Below the pieces are notes generated by a model. It saw only the letters and a list, made by a program, of their open reading frames with translations, was not told the origin of the DNA and did not search any database. From Siderastrea radians (lineage: Eukaryota > Cnidaria > Anthozoa > Scleractinia > Rhizangiidae), in contig OZ024888.1 in assembly GCA_964017195.1 (NCBI GenBank), positions 11,107,701-11,171,700 on the forward strand: a stretch of DNA of 64,000 nt. The letters are read 5' to 3'. This document shows, piece by piece, positions 46,479 to 54,218 of the stretch; positions within the stretch are counted from its first letter, which is position 1, and each line of letters opens with the position of its first letter. Position numbers and translations under genes: made by a program.

Positions 46479-49400
46479 TTATACCCAAAAAATTTCACTA
46501 TTTTCGAAACCATATGCATAACTTGTCACGCCATTTTCGTGAATATATCTCTTATCGTCAAAGCAGCTGAGTGATATTTTATCCACCACATAGCTACCAA
46601 TTTGATGTTTTTCACTTTTAATTAGTCTCATCGTATGGCACATTTGTTTTTTATTGAAAAGCACGTCCTTGTACTTATCATGTCCTAACTGTTGTTTTAT
46701 CACATTCTTTTTTATTCCCTTTGCTGTGCGACTACTCTGTTCATTGTCTTTTATGTAAGAATACATTTTTGATCTCAAACCAACAAACTCTACGATTGGC
46801 ATTCCTGCCGCTTCATCCTTGAATTTACCAATGACTTTCTTATTTGCATTATTATAAAATGGGCTATTCTTTGGATAATCACTGTTATCAAATAGATGTT
46901 TGTCTTTCCAAAAATCTTGGTAAACATCATCTGCTTCAATTTCATAGGTTAGACTATCAGTATCTGTGAACAGCAACCGAGCTTTGTCACCATACTTACT
47001 TTTGATGTAATTGTAATGAAAATCATACATCAATGTTTTTGACAAGTCCAGGATGCACATTCCAACATATGCTGGTCTGTTTAATGTTAAAGTTGTTTTG
47101 GTTTTATGAATGGCAACTAAATCCTCATTAAATATTTTACTGTTTATAAAACTCGGTTTACTAGCCCACCTTAACAGATCTTCTTCATCGGTTACAAGTT
47201 TGATGTCCTGTCGCTTTCTCAGATTTTCCATTGTTTTTCCAAACACCGAATTATTCATCAACTTGAAAAAATCCTTTTCAAAAGAGTTTTTTGCCTCTGC
47301 TCTCTTCTTTGTGTTGAAATCAATGTAAGATTTCAACCATGGACTCTGATCAAATTCGAGAGCTCTGTGAATCTTTGTCAATTTCAACCCCAATGACATA
47401 TATAGTTGCAAGTTTCGGTAATGCAAAACATATCTCTCTTTATTAAACAACGTTGGTACCAACTTTTCAACCAGTCCAATTTTTACTCCAAATTGTTCAG
47501 CAATTTTTTGGCAATAAGGTGACAACATATTTTCAGTAACTTTGATTTTTTCAGCGGCCAGCGGATAATCGTTGTGGAGATCATGCAACTCCTTTGGATA
47601 TTCCAAATCAACCTCCAATATCAATCCTTTTTCAGAGTTATCATCAAACTTGGATAAATTTACCTCTTTTTCAGATAACCATTTAAACCCACCTGTTGGA
47701 AGATATTGGCTCATTGCCCAACCATATAAATTGTTTGCATCCAAATACATAATGTACTTTGACGACGCTTTTTCATCATATTCTTTCATGTATTTGTTGT
47801 TTGCTTTGCCATAACGATTGGCAATATAACTAATTCCACCACGCATACCTTTTTCAATGAATTGAAACATATCAACATCACTCATCAACTCCAATTCAGT
47901 ATTCGTCATTTTCAACATTGCATCCCAACTTAAACCAGGTGTTGTGAAATAATGAGCGGGATCCAATTCATAGTATTGTTGGCATGCTTTGCGAAAATTT
48001 TCAAAAACATCGGCCAACAACAAAATATCAGATTTGAGATACAGATCGTGATACTCTCCCATTGATGATAGACCAAATTTTTTCCAAACATTTTGCGCGT
48101 GTTGATACTCTTCATCTGTGATATGTTCATCATTCATTAAACTGAAAAAATCTTCCTTCTTTGGTAACCTGTTGTCCTCAAACTTTTTGAAACTATCCAT
48201 ATAGTCATAAGGATAGATGCCTTTCTTTTTCATCAAACTCAATTGTTCACCTTGAAATTCTTCACCTGTATATTTAAACGCTTCAATGGGGAGATTATTC
48301 ACCAAATTACTCAATGACGAGCTCATAAATTGAAAGCTGTCAATGAATACAAGGTTTTGACCCAACATGAAGGCCATGTATTTCTCCATGTTATGGGGAA
48401 TGACATTTATATTCACGTCAGAATATTTGTTTTTTCGTTCATCGAAATATATATGATTTTTAGCAATATTACCAATCTCTTGCATTATAAAGTGACTGTC
48501 ATATCCCTTGAGATTGTGAAACACCACAGGTATTTTATCAGTTAATTTAAAATTTAGATTACAAATTGTATGTGCTGCGCCTCTGTATTTACCAGTGACA
48601 TGACAGTGATCCCTTACTTTAACATTTTTTATTTGTACCTTTTTAATATTTTTTCCTCCATCCTCATCCATACCAAAAGGTTTCTTGCAGATGTGGCATT
48701 CTTTCATATTTTGAAAACTTTCCTCATCCTTTTCTGTCATTTTGAGAGGTTTTGTAAAGTGGGTTTTTACAACCTCTTGGCAGTATTCAACTTCAGCCAA
48801 CATGTCTTTCATGAACTTGTGAATGGTCATTTCTCCTCTGTAAATTTTGATTGGTTTTGAAAATTTATCATCATAACAGCAAACAACTTTATAACCATAC
48901 CCACAAGCTGTATGTTTTTGATATTGCTCGGTGTGAGATTTTTTTTGTGAAACTTTTTCGGTAATGGCTTCAAAATCAGCATAAATTATGAAAGGTGCTG
49001 ATAACTGTTTGCGAAAATTTGTGAATGAAATTTTTGATCCAGGTTCGGGCATTTTGATGGCTTGTTTCCCATTAATTTCAATACAATCAACTGTATGATT
49101 ATTCAATACCCTTTCAGAGCTGAAACCTTGAAGACAGTACATACAAAAATGCTTTCTTCCCTTGTGCTTCGTTTGATTGTACATGAATTTATTAAAGTCC
49201 TTTAATAAACAATAATGCCACACCTCTCCTTCAGTTATTAAGAGTAGATTCAAACAAGAGTTGAACTTTTCTTTTGAAACGTAAATTACATATGGTTGTT
49301 TTTCTTCATAACCAAATACATTAACACGAATATTATTCTGTTTCTCTATTTTGTTGTATTGTTTTACAGAAACGGGGAACTCAATTCCTGAGTAATCCAA

Positions 49401-50315
49401 TTTTTCTACATATTTTTTGTCACACTTTTTTATTCTCTGTGGATCTTTGTCCTGCGGTAAGAGGTGACGAATATGGCACCAACGAAAACATTCATTGTCA
49501 TTATTTTTCATGTTTATAATCCCTTTGGCTGGGTTTTGCAGCTCTTTGGGTAATGGAATATATGAATAACCTCTGAGTGGTCTGTACTTTATAACATTAA
49601 TGAAATGACCATCAACTGATTTGATAGTCCATCCTGATCCTTTTGAAATCCATTTTTGAATCTTATTGAGAATTTGTTGTTGTGTTATTTGCAGCAATTC
49701 TGCAATTCCTACGTCATTTGTTATTGTTTGTTTTTCTGCATTCAAATAAGCTGGCTCTTTAATCAACTCATCTCCATTCTGTTTTTCAAACATAATCTTC
49801 AACGTTTCATTGAATTTCAATCCTTTCATTTCATTTAAAATCTTTAATAGATTGTTCTTAATCAACAAACGGGTGTTCTGAAGTTGAATTAATGGGTCTT
49901 GTCTGTTTGTGAGACCAATTTCATATGATCTTGTGTACCCTCGCAGGGCTTTTTCTTTCTGTGTGAAAGTTGGTCCAGTCACTTTATTAATATTTTCCAA
50001 CCACTTTCTCCATTTAATATTTTTTTTATTTTGCACTTCAATCACTTTATCTGCATTTTTCAACCACTCTTCCCAATCAATAACGTTTTTAGTCGTTTTT
50101 TGAATCACATTTGGTAGCTTATTGAGTGTTGTTGTGACAACTGTTGGTTTTAGGATGGGGACGTTAATCTCAGGTACTTCACCAAATAAGCTAGGGGGTT
50201 GTCTTGGAACTGATTTGATATCATCAGGCTTCCTTTTCTTTTGATCTAGAAGCAATTTGATAAACTGATTTGATTTGCTACGTTTCTTCAAACTAGCTTT
50301 GTTCATTCTTCTCAT
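46479..50315 (-). CDS. protein-primed family B DNA polymerase (Polinton pPolB)
   Basis: This 1,278-residue polymerase replicates the element, presumably starting on a protein primer at the AG ends. The 3'-5' exonuclease motifs are visible: YADFEA (about residue 446), KGYDSHFIMQE (about 604) and YLKSDILLLAD (about 759). The polymerase motifs are DANNLYGWAMSQ (A, about 859), NNSVFGKTM (B, about 1021) and FTDTDSL (C, about 1118). An N-terminal C2H2-like finger (FCMYCLQGF...NNHTVDC, about 390-411) and an internal zinc/HNH-like module (CHICKKPFG...VRDHCHVTGKYRGAAHTICN, about 540-587) resembling endonuclease VII precede exo II. The length is normal for the family and the start is the first of two ATGs (MRRM). 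The remaining N-terminal ~380 residues are unassigned; a terminal-protein-like role is possible. Confidence 0.95.
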   Translation of the reverse strand: MRRMNKASLKKRSKSNQFIKLLLDQKKRKPDDIKSVPRQPPSLFGEVPEINVPILKPTVVTTTLNKLPNVIQKTTKNVIDWEEWLKNADKVIEVQNKKNIKWRKWLENINKVTGPTFTQKEKALRGYTRSYEIGLTNRQDPLIQLQNTRLLIKNNLLKILNEMKGLKFNETLKIMFEKQNGDELIKEPAYLNAEKQTITNDVGIAELLQITQQQILNKIQKWISKGSGWTIKSVDGHFINVIKYRPLRGYSYIPLPKELQNPAKGIINMKNNDNECFRWCHIRHLLPQDKDPQRIKKCDKKYVEKLDYSGIEFPVSVKQYNKIEKQNNIRVNVFGYEEKQPYVIYVSKEKFNSCLNLLLITEGEVWHYCLLKDFNKFMYNQTKHKGRKHFCMYCLQGFSSERVLNNHTVDCIEINGKQAIKMPEPGSKISFTNFRKQLSAPFIIYADFEAITEKVSQKKSHTEQYQKHTACGYGYKVVCCYDDKFSKPIKIYRGEMTIHKFMKDMLAEVEYCQEVVKTHFTKPLKMTEKDEESFQNMKECHICKKPFGMDEDGGKNIKKVQIKNVKVRDHCHVTGKYRGAAHTICNLNFKLTDKIPVVFHNLKGYDSHFIMQEIGNIAKNHIYFDERKNKYSDVNINVIPHNMEKYMAFMLGQNLVFIDSFQFMSSSLSNLVNNLPIEAFKYTGEEFQGEQLSLMKKKGIYPYDYMDSFKKFEDNRLPKKEDFFSLMNDEHITDEEYQHAQNVWKKFGLSSMGEYHDLYLKSDILLLADVFENFRKACQQYYELDPAHYFTTPGLSWDAMLKMTNTELELMSDVDMFQFIEKGMRGGISYIANRYGKANNKYMKEYDEKASSKYIMYLDANNLYGWAMSQYLPTGGFKWLSEKEVNLSKFDDNSEKGLILEVDLEYPKELHDLHNDYPLAAEKIKVTENMLSPYCQKIAEQFGVKIGLVEKLVPTLFNKERYVLHYRNLQLYMSLGLKLTKIHRALEFDQSPWLKSYIDFNTKKRAEAKNSFEKDFFKLMNNSVFGKTMENLRKRQDIKLVTDEEDLLRWASKPSFINSKIFNEDLVAIHKTKTTLTLNRPAYVGMCILDLSKTLMYDFHYNYIKSKYGDKARLLFTDTDSLTYEIEADDVYQDFWKDKHLFDNSDYPKNSPFYNNANKKVIGKFKDEAAGMPIVEFVGLRSKMYSYIKDNEQSSRTAKGIKKNVIKQQLGHDKYKDVLFNKKQMCHTMRLIKSEKHQIGSYVVDKISLSCFDDKRYIHENGVTSYAYGFENSEIFWV

Positions 50316-50386
50316 TTCTTATTTATTGAATAACAATATTTTTTAAATTATTTTTCATTTCAAAGTTCCATGAAATGAAAAAAAAT

Positions 50387-50692
50387 TTACGCTGAAGTTA
50401 CTATTACCTTATTTCCATCCTTATCCATAAACTCTTTCCCACAATTTAAAAAATAATGAATTGAACCAGGTCTTTTACCCAATAATTTTGAGCAATAATA
50501 AATGCTTTTATATTTTACACGAACTTGTGTGTCAATATTAATAACAAACACCTCCTTCCCTGTTTGTCTGTATAAAACTTCTTCATCAAGATTCAAAGCT
50601 TTAACCAACTCTTTTTTTGATAACTTATTTGCGTATTTAATATTATTTTTTACAGCCATTCTTCGAATTTCTTGATAGGTCATGAATGTCAT
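50387..50692 (-). CDS. small DNA-binding-like protein (SAP-like plus NUMOD1-like)
   Basis: The ATG at 50692 gives 101 residues. Residues about 5-37 (YQEIRRMAVKNNI, LSKKELVKAL) have the two-helix spacing of a SAP motif. The C-terminal part (YKSIYYCSKLLGKRPGSIHY followed by GKEFMDKDGN) resembles the NUMOD1 helix-turn-helix found beside homing endonucleases. Both assignments are by eye. It lies between integrase and polymerase on the same strand, with about 70 bp to the polymerase start. A role in binding or nicking element DNA is a guess. Confidence 0.5.
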   Translation of the reverse strand: MTFMTYQEIRRMAVKNNIKYANKLSKKELVKALNLDEEVLYRQTGKEVFVINIDTQVRVKYKSIYYCSKLLGKRPGSIHYFLNCGKEFMDKDGNKVIVTSA

Positions 50693-50738
50693 ATTTTTAT
50701 TGTAATACAATATTTTTTTAAATTTTTTAAATTTATTT

Positions 50739-51722
50739 TCACATCAGATTGTTTATATCTACCCATGAATTAAATTTTTCTGGGTAACCGCTCCACTTTA
50801 CCAAAGCTTTACCTTTTCGAGCGTCTCGTCGAATTACTTTCTCAATACGGTAAACGTTTTGAACAGCCTTTTGCATCTCCTGTTCATAAAAAGAACCTGA
50901 TATCTCCTCACCACTGAGATCTTTGAGTCTATAAGTAATCGGATTGGTGTATTGTATCTTGTCAACTGTAAAAACTTCTTCTGTCCAATTGGCTGTGTAT
51001 CCTTTGTCAAAAACAGGACGTTTGTACTTAGATATTCTAACCTTATCACCAACTTTGAACTTTGACTTTGTTGAAATTGGCTTCATATCACCGAAAAGGT
51101 TAAAGTAGACAGTTCCTTCATTTTTCTTTTTACTTGCTTCTGTCGGCGTCATCTTTATCTTTGAATGTCTGGTATTGTTATACTGTTTCACTAATTTGGG
51201 TAACATTTCAAGATACTGTGTATTCCCCTGAACACTAAACTGCTTCCACATATTAGTTTTAATTGTACGGTTCCATCTTTCACAAACTGACGACTTTTCC
51301 TCATTCTCAGTTGAGTACAAGGTTATTTCATTCTTATCAAGTAGTTCCTTAACATGTTTGTTGTAATACTCTTTCCCTTTATCAGTCCAAAGATATTGTG
51401 GTTTACGCCCCTCTTTGAATATTGTTTTAAATGCATTCATAACGGTTTCACCCTTTTTATCCTTCAATGGGACAATCCAACCGTATTTACTAAACACATC
51501 GAGTACCATGAGAAGATACCTATAACCCTTATTCCATCGACTGAATTTTTGCATCTCAATGATATCTGAACACCATATCCCGTCAATATGGTTTACAATT
51601 ACCCGCCGCCGGGTGAAGTTACGCTTTATCGTTTTATGAAGCTCATTAGCTAATTTTTCTTGCCAGTTTTCTTCACTCGACGGCCTTTTCAGTTTAAACC
51701 AAGACCAAGTTTTTCCTTTATG
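50739..51722 (-). CDS. retrovirus-like DDE integrase with chromodomain, no ATG; likely -1 frameshift product
   Basis: The frame is open from 51722 (after TAA at 51723-51725) to 50739. It holds the catalytic triad: Asp in WCSDIIEM (codon at 51564-51566), Asp in LWTDKGKEY and Glu in CERWNRT. The C-terminus is a chromodomain (YRIEKVIRRDARKGKALVKW, then GYPEKFNSWVDINNL), which steers insertion in other elements. The first ATG (51554) lies after the first catalytic Asp, so starting there would give a dead enzyme. The preceding residues (EKLANELHK) are typical Polinton integrase sequence, and the frame overlaps the PLA2 gene in -1 register at a TTTAAAC site. Translation as an extension of PLA2 is the best explanation. 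Confidence 0.9.
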   Translation of the reverse strand, partial: HKGKTWSWFKLKRPSSEENWQEKLANELHKTIKRNFTRRRVIVNHIDGIWCSDIIEMQKFSRWNKGYRYLLMVLDVFSKYGWIVPLKDKKGETVMNAFKTIFKEGRKPQYLWTDKGKEYYNKHVKELLDKNEITLYSTENEEKSSVCERWNRTIKTNMWKQFSVQGNTQYLEMLPKLVKQYNNTRHSKIKMTPTEASKKKNEGTVYFNLFGDMKPISTKSKFKVGDKVRISKYKRPVFDKGYTANWTEEVFTVDKIQYTNPITYRLKDLSGEEISGSFYEQEMQKAVQNVYRIEKVIRRDARKGKALVKWSGYPEKFNSWVDINNLM

Positions 51723-52360
51723 TTAATAATATTTCGCGTCATCGAATGACCCCATTGTCTCTCATTATAAGGAACAGAATCCAACGCTTTGACCATTTTC
51801 CTGTCGGCTTTATTCTTACATTTTTTATCATCTTTACAAACTGAATAATCGACGTCATGTTGCATGGCTATAGCATCGGTATTACCAGTTGGTTTGTCAT
51901 ATATCTTGAGTATCTCTCCTGTATTTGGATCCCATTCAACCTGATTTTCAAGATCGTTGTAGGGGCCTGTGTATTTATGCCCTGGAAGAGTCCAACCCCC
52001 TTTGGGTTTCGGAAGCCATCCAATAGCTTTATGAATGTCAATTCCAGCTCCGTCAAGTTCTTTTCTATCCGTTTTATACTTTTTATTGGGTCGTATTTTT
52101 GTTGATAGTTGGTCAAGCATTTCCGACCCTGTTTTTTGAATAAAAGGAGCAGCTTTTTCCAATGCATAATCAAGAGCCTTTTTCTGAAGTTTTGGATTCC
52201 TCAAGGCTTCCGATCCATAATATCGCCCCATTTCAACTGCTTTTTTACCAAGCCATGGTATTCCATGTTGAATTAACATATCCGTTCCTGTGGATGCCAT
52301 TGTATCCAAAATGCCCGCCCCTTCAGACGGGCTAATTAGTTTCCCGTTTGTTTTACGAAT
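51689..52360 (-). CDS. parvovirus-VP1-like phospholipase A2 domain protein
   Basis: The frame is open from 52360 to the TGA at 51689-51691; an internal ATG at 52300 would give 203 residues. The PLA2 signature is present: a calcium loop (LPGHKYTGPYN) and the catalytic His-Asp pair (MQHDVDYSVC) with paired cysteines (CKDDKKCKN). Such domains in parvoviruses open endosomal membranes during entry. An N-terminal helical region precedes it. The upstream part of the frame (52360-52301) has no ATG and overlaps the zinc-ribbon gene in -1 register at GGGAAAC, so the protein may be made as an extension of the zinc ribbon, from its own ATG, or both. Its own stop directly follows TTTAAAC. Confidence 0.85.
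   Translation of the reverse strand: MRKTNGKLISPSEGAGILDTMASTGTDMLIQHGIPWLGKKAVEMGRYYGSEALRNPKLQKKALDYALEKAAPFIQKTGSEMLDQLSTKIRPNKKYKTDRKELDGAGIDIHKAIGWLPKPKGGWTLPGHKYTGPYNDLENQVEWDPNTGEILKIYDKPTGNTDAIAMQHDVDYSVCKDDKKCKNKADRKMVKALDSVPYNERQWGHSMTRNIINIKEKLGLGLN
51692..51698 (-). promoter_or_regulatory. predicted -1 frameshift site TTTAAAC (PLA2 to integrase)
   Basis: On the minus strand the PLA2 frame reads GGT TTA AAC TGA. T TTA AAC is the coronavirus-type slippery heptamer, correctly phased, and the stop is the next codon. After a -1 slip the ribosome enters the integrase frame with CTG AAA AGG. Seven bases downstream GCCG(T) can pair weakly with (AC)TGGC; longer-range pairing (GTGAAG with CTTCAC about 60 nt on) is possible. 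Structure needs folding. Confidence 0.8.
52313..52345 (-). promoter_or_regulatory. predicted -1 frameshift signal GGGAAAC plus hairpin (zinc ribbon to PLA2)
   Basis: The zinc-ribbon frame reads ACG GGA AAC TAA; G GGA AAC (52345-52339) is a canonical slippery heptamer, and the stop follows at once. After a 6-nt spacer (TAATTA) comes a hairpin at 52332-52313 with 7-bp GC-rich arms (GCCCGTC and GGCGGGC, one G-U pair) and a 6-nt loop (TGAAGG). Spacer and stem are as expected for a -1 signal, and GC-rich sequence is out of keeping with the surrounding A+T-rich DNA. Confidence 0.85.
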
Positions 52361-52491
52361 CTAGTTTTAGTTATTCCACATTCAGCACATTTGCAAAAAT
52401 AAAACTTGACTTTACCGTTTTTTGTATATTTATATCCAGAGGGTTCAACACACTCAGTTTCTTTTCTTTGTTTCACACAATATGTTTTCAT
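52336..52491 (-). CDS. small zinc-ribbon-like protein
   Basis: A 51-residue protein starts MKTYCVKQRKETECV and has a second cysteine cluster (FCKCAECGITKTRFVK). It resembles the small cysteine-rich proteins found beside PLA2 in Polintons and related viruses (DUF5679-like). Its ATG (52491-52489) directly abuts, in frame, the TAA of the protease gene, so reinitiation after protease translation is plausible. It is too short to have been found by a simple length cut-off. The C-terminus carries the GGGAAAC slippery site followed by its stop, so a fraction of product may extend into PLA2. Confidence 0.8.
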   Translation of the reverse strand: MKTYCVKQRKETECVEPSGYKYTKNGKVKFYFCKCAECGITKTRFVKQTGN

Positions 52492-53055
52492 TTACCATGT
52501 AGCAAGATTTTTAAAATATCTTTCAATAAATTTTTCATTTTTCATGGTATCTTTAACATCAAAAACTTTCAAAAGGTTGTAATATGTATTACCCTTATTC
52601 ATTTCATTCAAAAAGTATAAACAAAAATATCCACAAGTGGTTGTACCCAAATGTTGTAACTGATCACTTTGATGAATTAAAGTGAGATTCTTTTTCCGTG
52701 CATGATTCACTATTTCTTGAAAAGGAGGTAATCCAAAACTATCGAAATAATTAATCACTCTATCCTTTACAAATGTTGAAACCCAATGACTTCCACTCAT
52801 GTATGACGGCTCAAGATTGTAAATGAAAAACGCCATTTTATGATTATGTGGAACAGTTTGGTCTCTTGATAATACTCCACCCATATCAATTGGAATTCTA
52901 AGATATTCACACCATTCCATCAAATCATAATTACTCAATGGAGTATGTTTACGAAATTTCAAAGTATTGCTCCCAACAGCGGAATCCCATTGAACGGACT
53001 GTTTTTCCCAAGGAGCAACCCCTCCCCCGATTTTTTTTTTTTTTTCTTCTTTCCT
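52492..53055 (-). CDS. adenovirus-like cysteine protease (maturation protease), start not an ATG
   Basis: Catalytic residues are clear: His in GSHWVSTFV, Asp in YFDSFG and Cys in CGYFCLYFL, with the order and spacing of adenain-type proteases that cleave virion precursors at Gly-containing sites. The frame is open from 53055, but its first ATG is at 52920, inside the conserved N-terminal helix (LSNYDLMEW), so that start would remove conserved residues. The frame overlaps the end of the pVI-like gene in -1 register, including a 15-A run (minus strand, 53045-53031) where the upstream frame reads AAA codons. A -1 slip there would deliver ribosomes into the protease frame. Alternatively an ATG start is used with a short N-terminus, or a spliced leader supplies it. 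Confidence 0.85.
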   Translation of the reverse strand, partial: RKEEKKKKIGGGVAPWEKQSVQWDSAVGSNTLKFRKHTPLSNYDLMEWCEYLRIPIDMGGVLSRDQTVPHNHKMAFFIYNLEPSYMSGSHWVSTFVKDRVINYFDSFGLPPFQEIVNHARKKNLTLIHQSDQLQHLGTTTCGYFCLYFLNEMNKGNTYYNLLKVFDVKDTMKNEKFIERYFKNLATW

Positions 53056-53774
53056 TCACCCATTTGTTCCCATGTTCCAAAAAATGGAGGTGGTGGTTGA
53101 TATATCCCCATTCTGGGAGCGGCTCCACCTTTTAAAGGAGTTGGAGCTTTTCCAATTCGGGGAACCCCTGAACCACCCACCATCTTTTTGAAAGCTTCAA
53201 GAGCGAGTGGAACACCAATTGATGCAAGAAGTGTACCAAGAAAACCACCACTTTGTTTTTGTGTTGGTTTTATATGAACACCCGAACCAGTTTGCAAAGC
53301 ATTGAGAATATCCTTTTTCTGTTTATTACTCAATAGATGTTTATTTGCGATGAGTTGATCTATTTTAGAATTTGGAATGAGAAAACCACCTATCTGTGAA
53401 CCTTTTCCAGATATCTTTTTAACAATTTGAGATGCTCCTTCTGAAGCGGCTCCCGCAAGAGCTGATAACCCCACTGTTTTTGCTAAAGTAGGTCCAAAAG
53501 TTCGAGCAAGTGATAATATTGAAGTTAAAAGTGAACCCCCCACTTGTTTTCGAATGTTAGTTTTAGCCAGTTTTATTTCCATTCCTTTTCTATCAGTACG
53601 ATTTTTTTCCAACCTTTTTACAATATTTGAAGGAACAAGAAGAGTATCATTTCCGATTAGAGCATCATGTTTTAACCTAAGTTTAATTGTTTCACGTTCG
53701 TGATAAGCTTTACTAAGTTTCTTTTTCTGAAAATCAGTGAGTGATACATTAATTTCATATAATTGTGTAGTCAT
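52959..53774 (-). CDS. pVI-like minor virion protein with N-terminal beta domain
   Basis: This 271-residue protein has an N-terminal domain (residues 1-75; LYEINVSLTDFQKKKLSKAY, NDTLLVPSNIVKRL) shared with the next two genes, a central hydrophobic/amphipathic part (SLLTSILSLARTFGP), a Gly/Pro-rich region with several GG sites suited to the element's protease (QIGGF, QSGGF, LKGGA), and a C-terminus LLLGKNSPFNGIPLLGAIL that recurs in Polintons. This layout fits an internal, membrane-active capsid protein like adenovirus pVI. A KKKKKKK tract encoded by AAGAAG and 15 A is just before the C-terminal segment and coincides with the possible slip into the protease frame. The stop overlaps the TTG-start codon region of the protease. 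Confidence 0.75.
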   Translation of the reverse strand: MTTQLYEINVSLTDFQKKKLSKAYHERETIKLRLKHDALIGNDTLLVPSNIVKRLEKNRTDRKGMEIKLAKTNIRKQVGGSLLTSILSLARTFGPTLAKTVGLSALAGAASEGASQIVKKISGKGSQIGGFLIPNSKIDQLIANKHLLSNKQKKDILNALQTGSGVHIKPTQKQSGGFLGTLLASIGVPLALEAFKKMVGGSGVPRIGKAPTPLKGGAAPRMGIYQPPPPFFGTWEQMGEGKKKKKKKSGEGLLLGKNSPFNGIPLLGAIL

Positions 53775-53808
53775 TTTATTTTATTAAACGAAATAAAATA
53801 AAATAAAT
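53775..53808. repeat. A+T-rich inverted repeat between genes, copy 1
   Basis: TTATTTTATT, AAACG, AAATAAAATAA can form a stem-loop just upstream of the pVI-like gene. A nearly identical motif is at 54630-54662. As each sits just upstream of a member of the tandem gene family, it probably was duplicated with the gene and may act as promoter or terminator. Confidence 0.55.
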
Positions 53809-54213
53809 TCATGAATTTTTCATCAGTTTCAATATATTTTCCATAACGGCTAGCCCTGTTGAGTAAGTCAATAAAGAATAATCTAAATCAATAACAATTC
53901 CTTTTTTATCTTCACGAGCTTGTTCCAAATTTTCAACAACCGTTGGAGGAGTAAACAGTTGAAATTTTCCATCTCCTAAGGGAATAATGAAATAACCATT
54001 ATTATACATTTCATGAAAAATTTTTTCGTCAAGAACATATCCTACTTCACCTGTTTTAATCATTTTGTGAGGAACAAGAAGGGTATCATTTCCAGAAAGG
54101 GCATCACTTTTCAAAATCAGTTGGGTGGATTCATGGTTGATAAAAGCATTAAATATATTTTCTTTATCATCTTGTGAGAGTTTTACTTTTATTTCACGCA
54201 GTTTTGTTTCCAT
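53809..54213 (-). CDS. paralog of the pVI-like N-terminal domain (134 aa)
   Basis: Starts METKLREIKVKLSQDDKENI and keeps ALSGNDTLLVPHKMI and, near the end, DKKGIVIDLDYSL, matching the N-terminal domain of the pVI-like gene (DALIGNDTLLVPSN, DRKGMEIKLA), with an extra ~45-residue insert (NNGYFIIPLGDGKFQLF). It has no membrane or Gly-rich part. It is separated by 5 bp from the next paralog upstream. Gene duplication followed by loss of the C-terminal half is the simplest history. Function is unknown; it could compete with or scaffold the full protein. Confidence 0.7.
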   Translation of the reverse strand: METKLREIKVKLSQDDKENIFNAFINHESTQLILKSDALSGNDTLLVPHKMIKTGEVGYVLDEKIFHEMYNNGYFIIPLGDGKFQLFTPPTVVENLEQAREDKKGIVIDLDYSLLTYSTGLAVMENILKLMKNS

Positions 54214-54218
54214 TTATC

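Noticed and set aside
47110..49838. Plus-strand ORFs inside the polymerase gene
   Set aside because: Shadows of the long minus-strand polymerase; no family features.
50739..51554. Integrase starting at its first ATG
   Set aside because: This start lies after the first catalytic Asp and loses conserved N-terminal residues; a frameshift-derived start explains the frame better.
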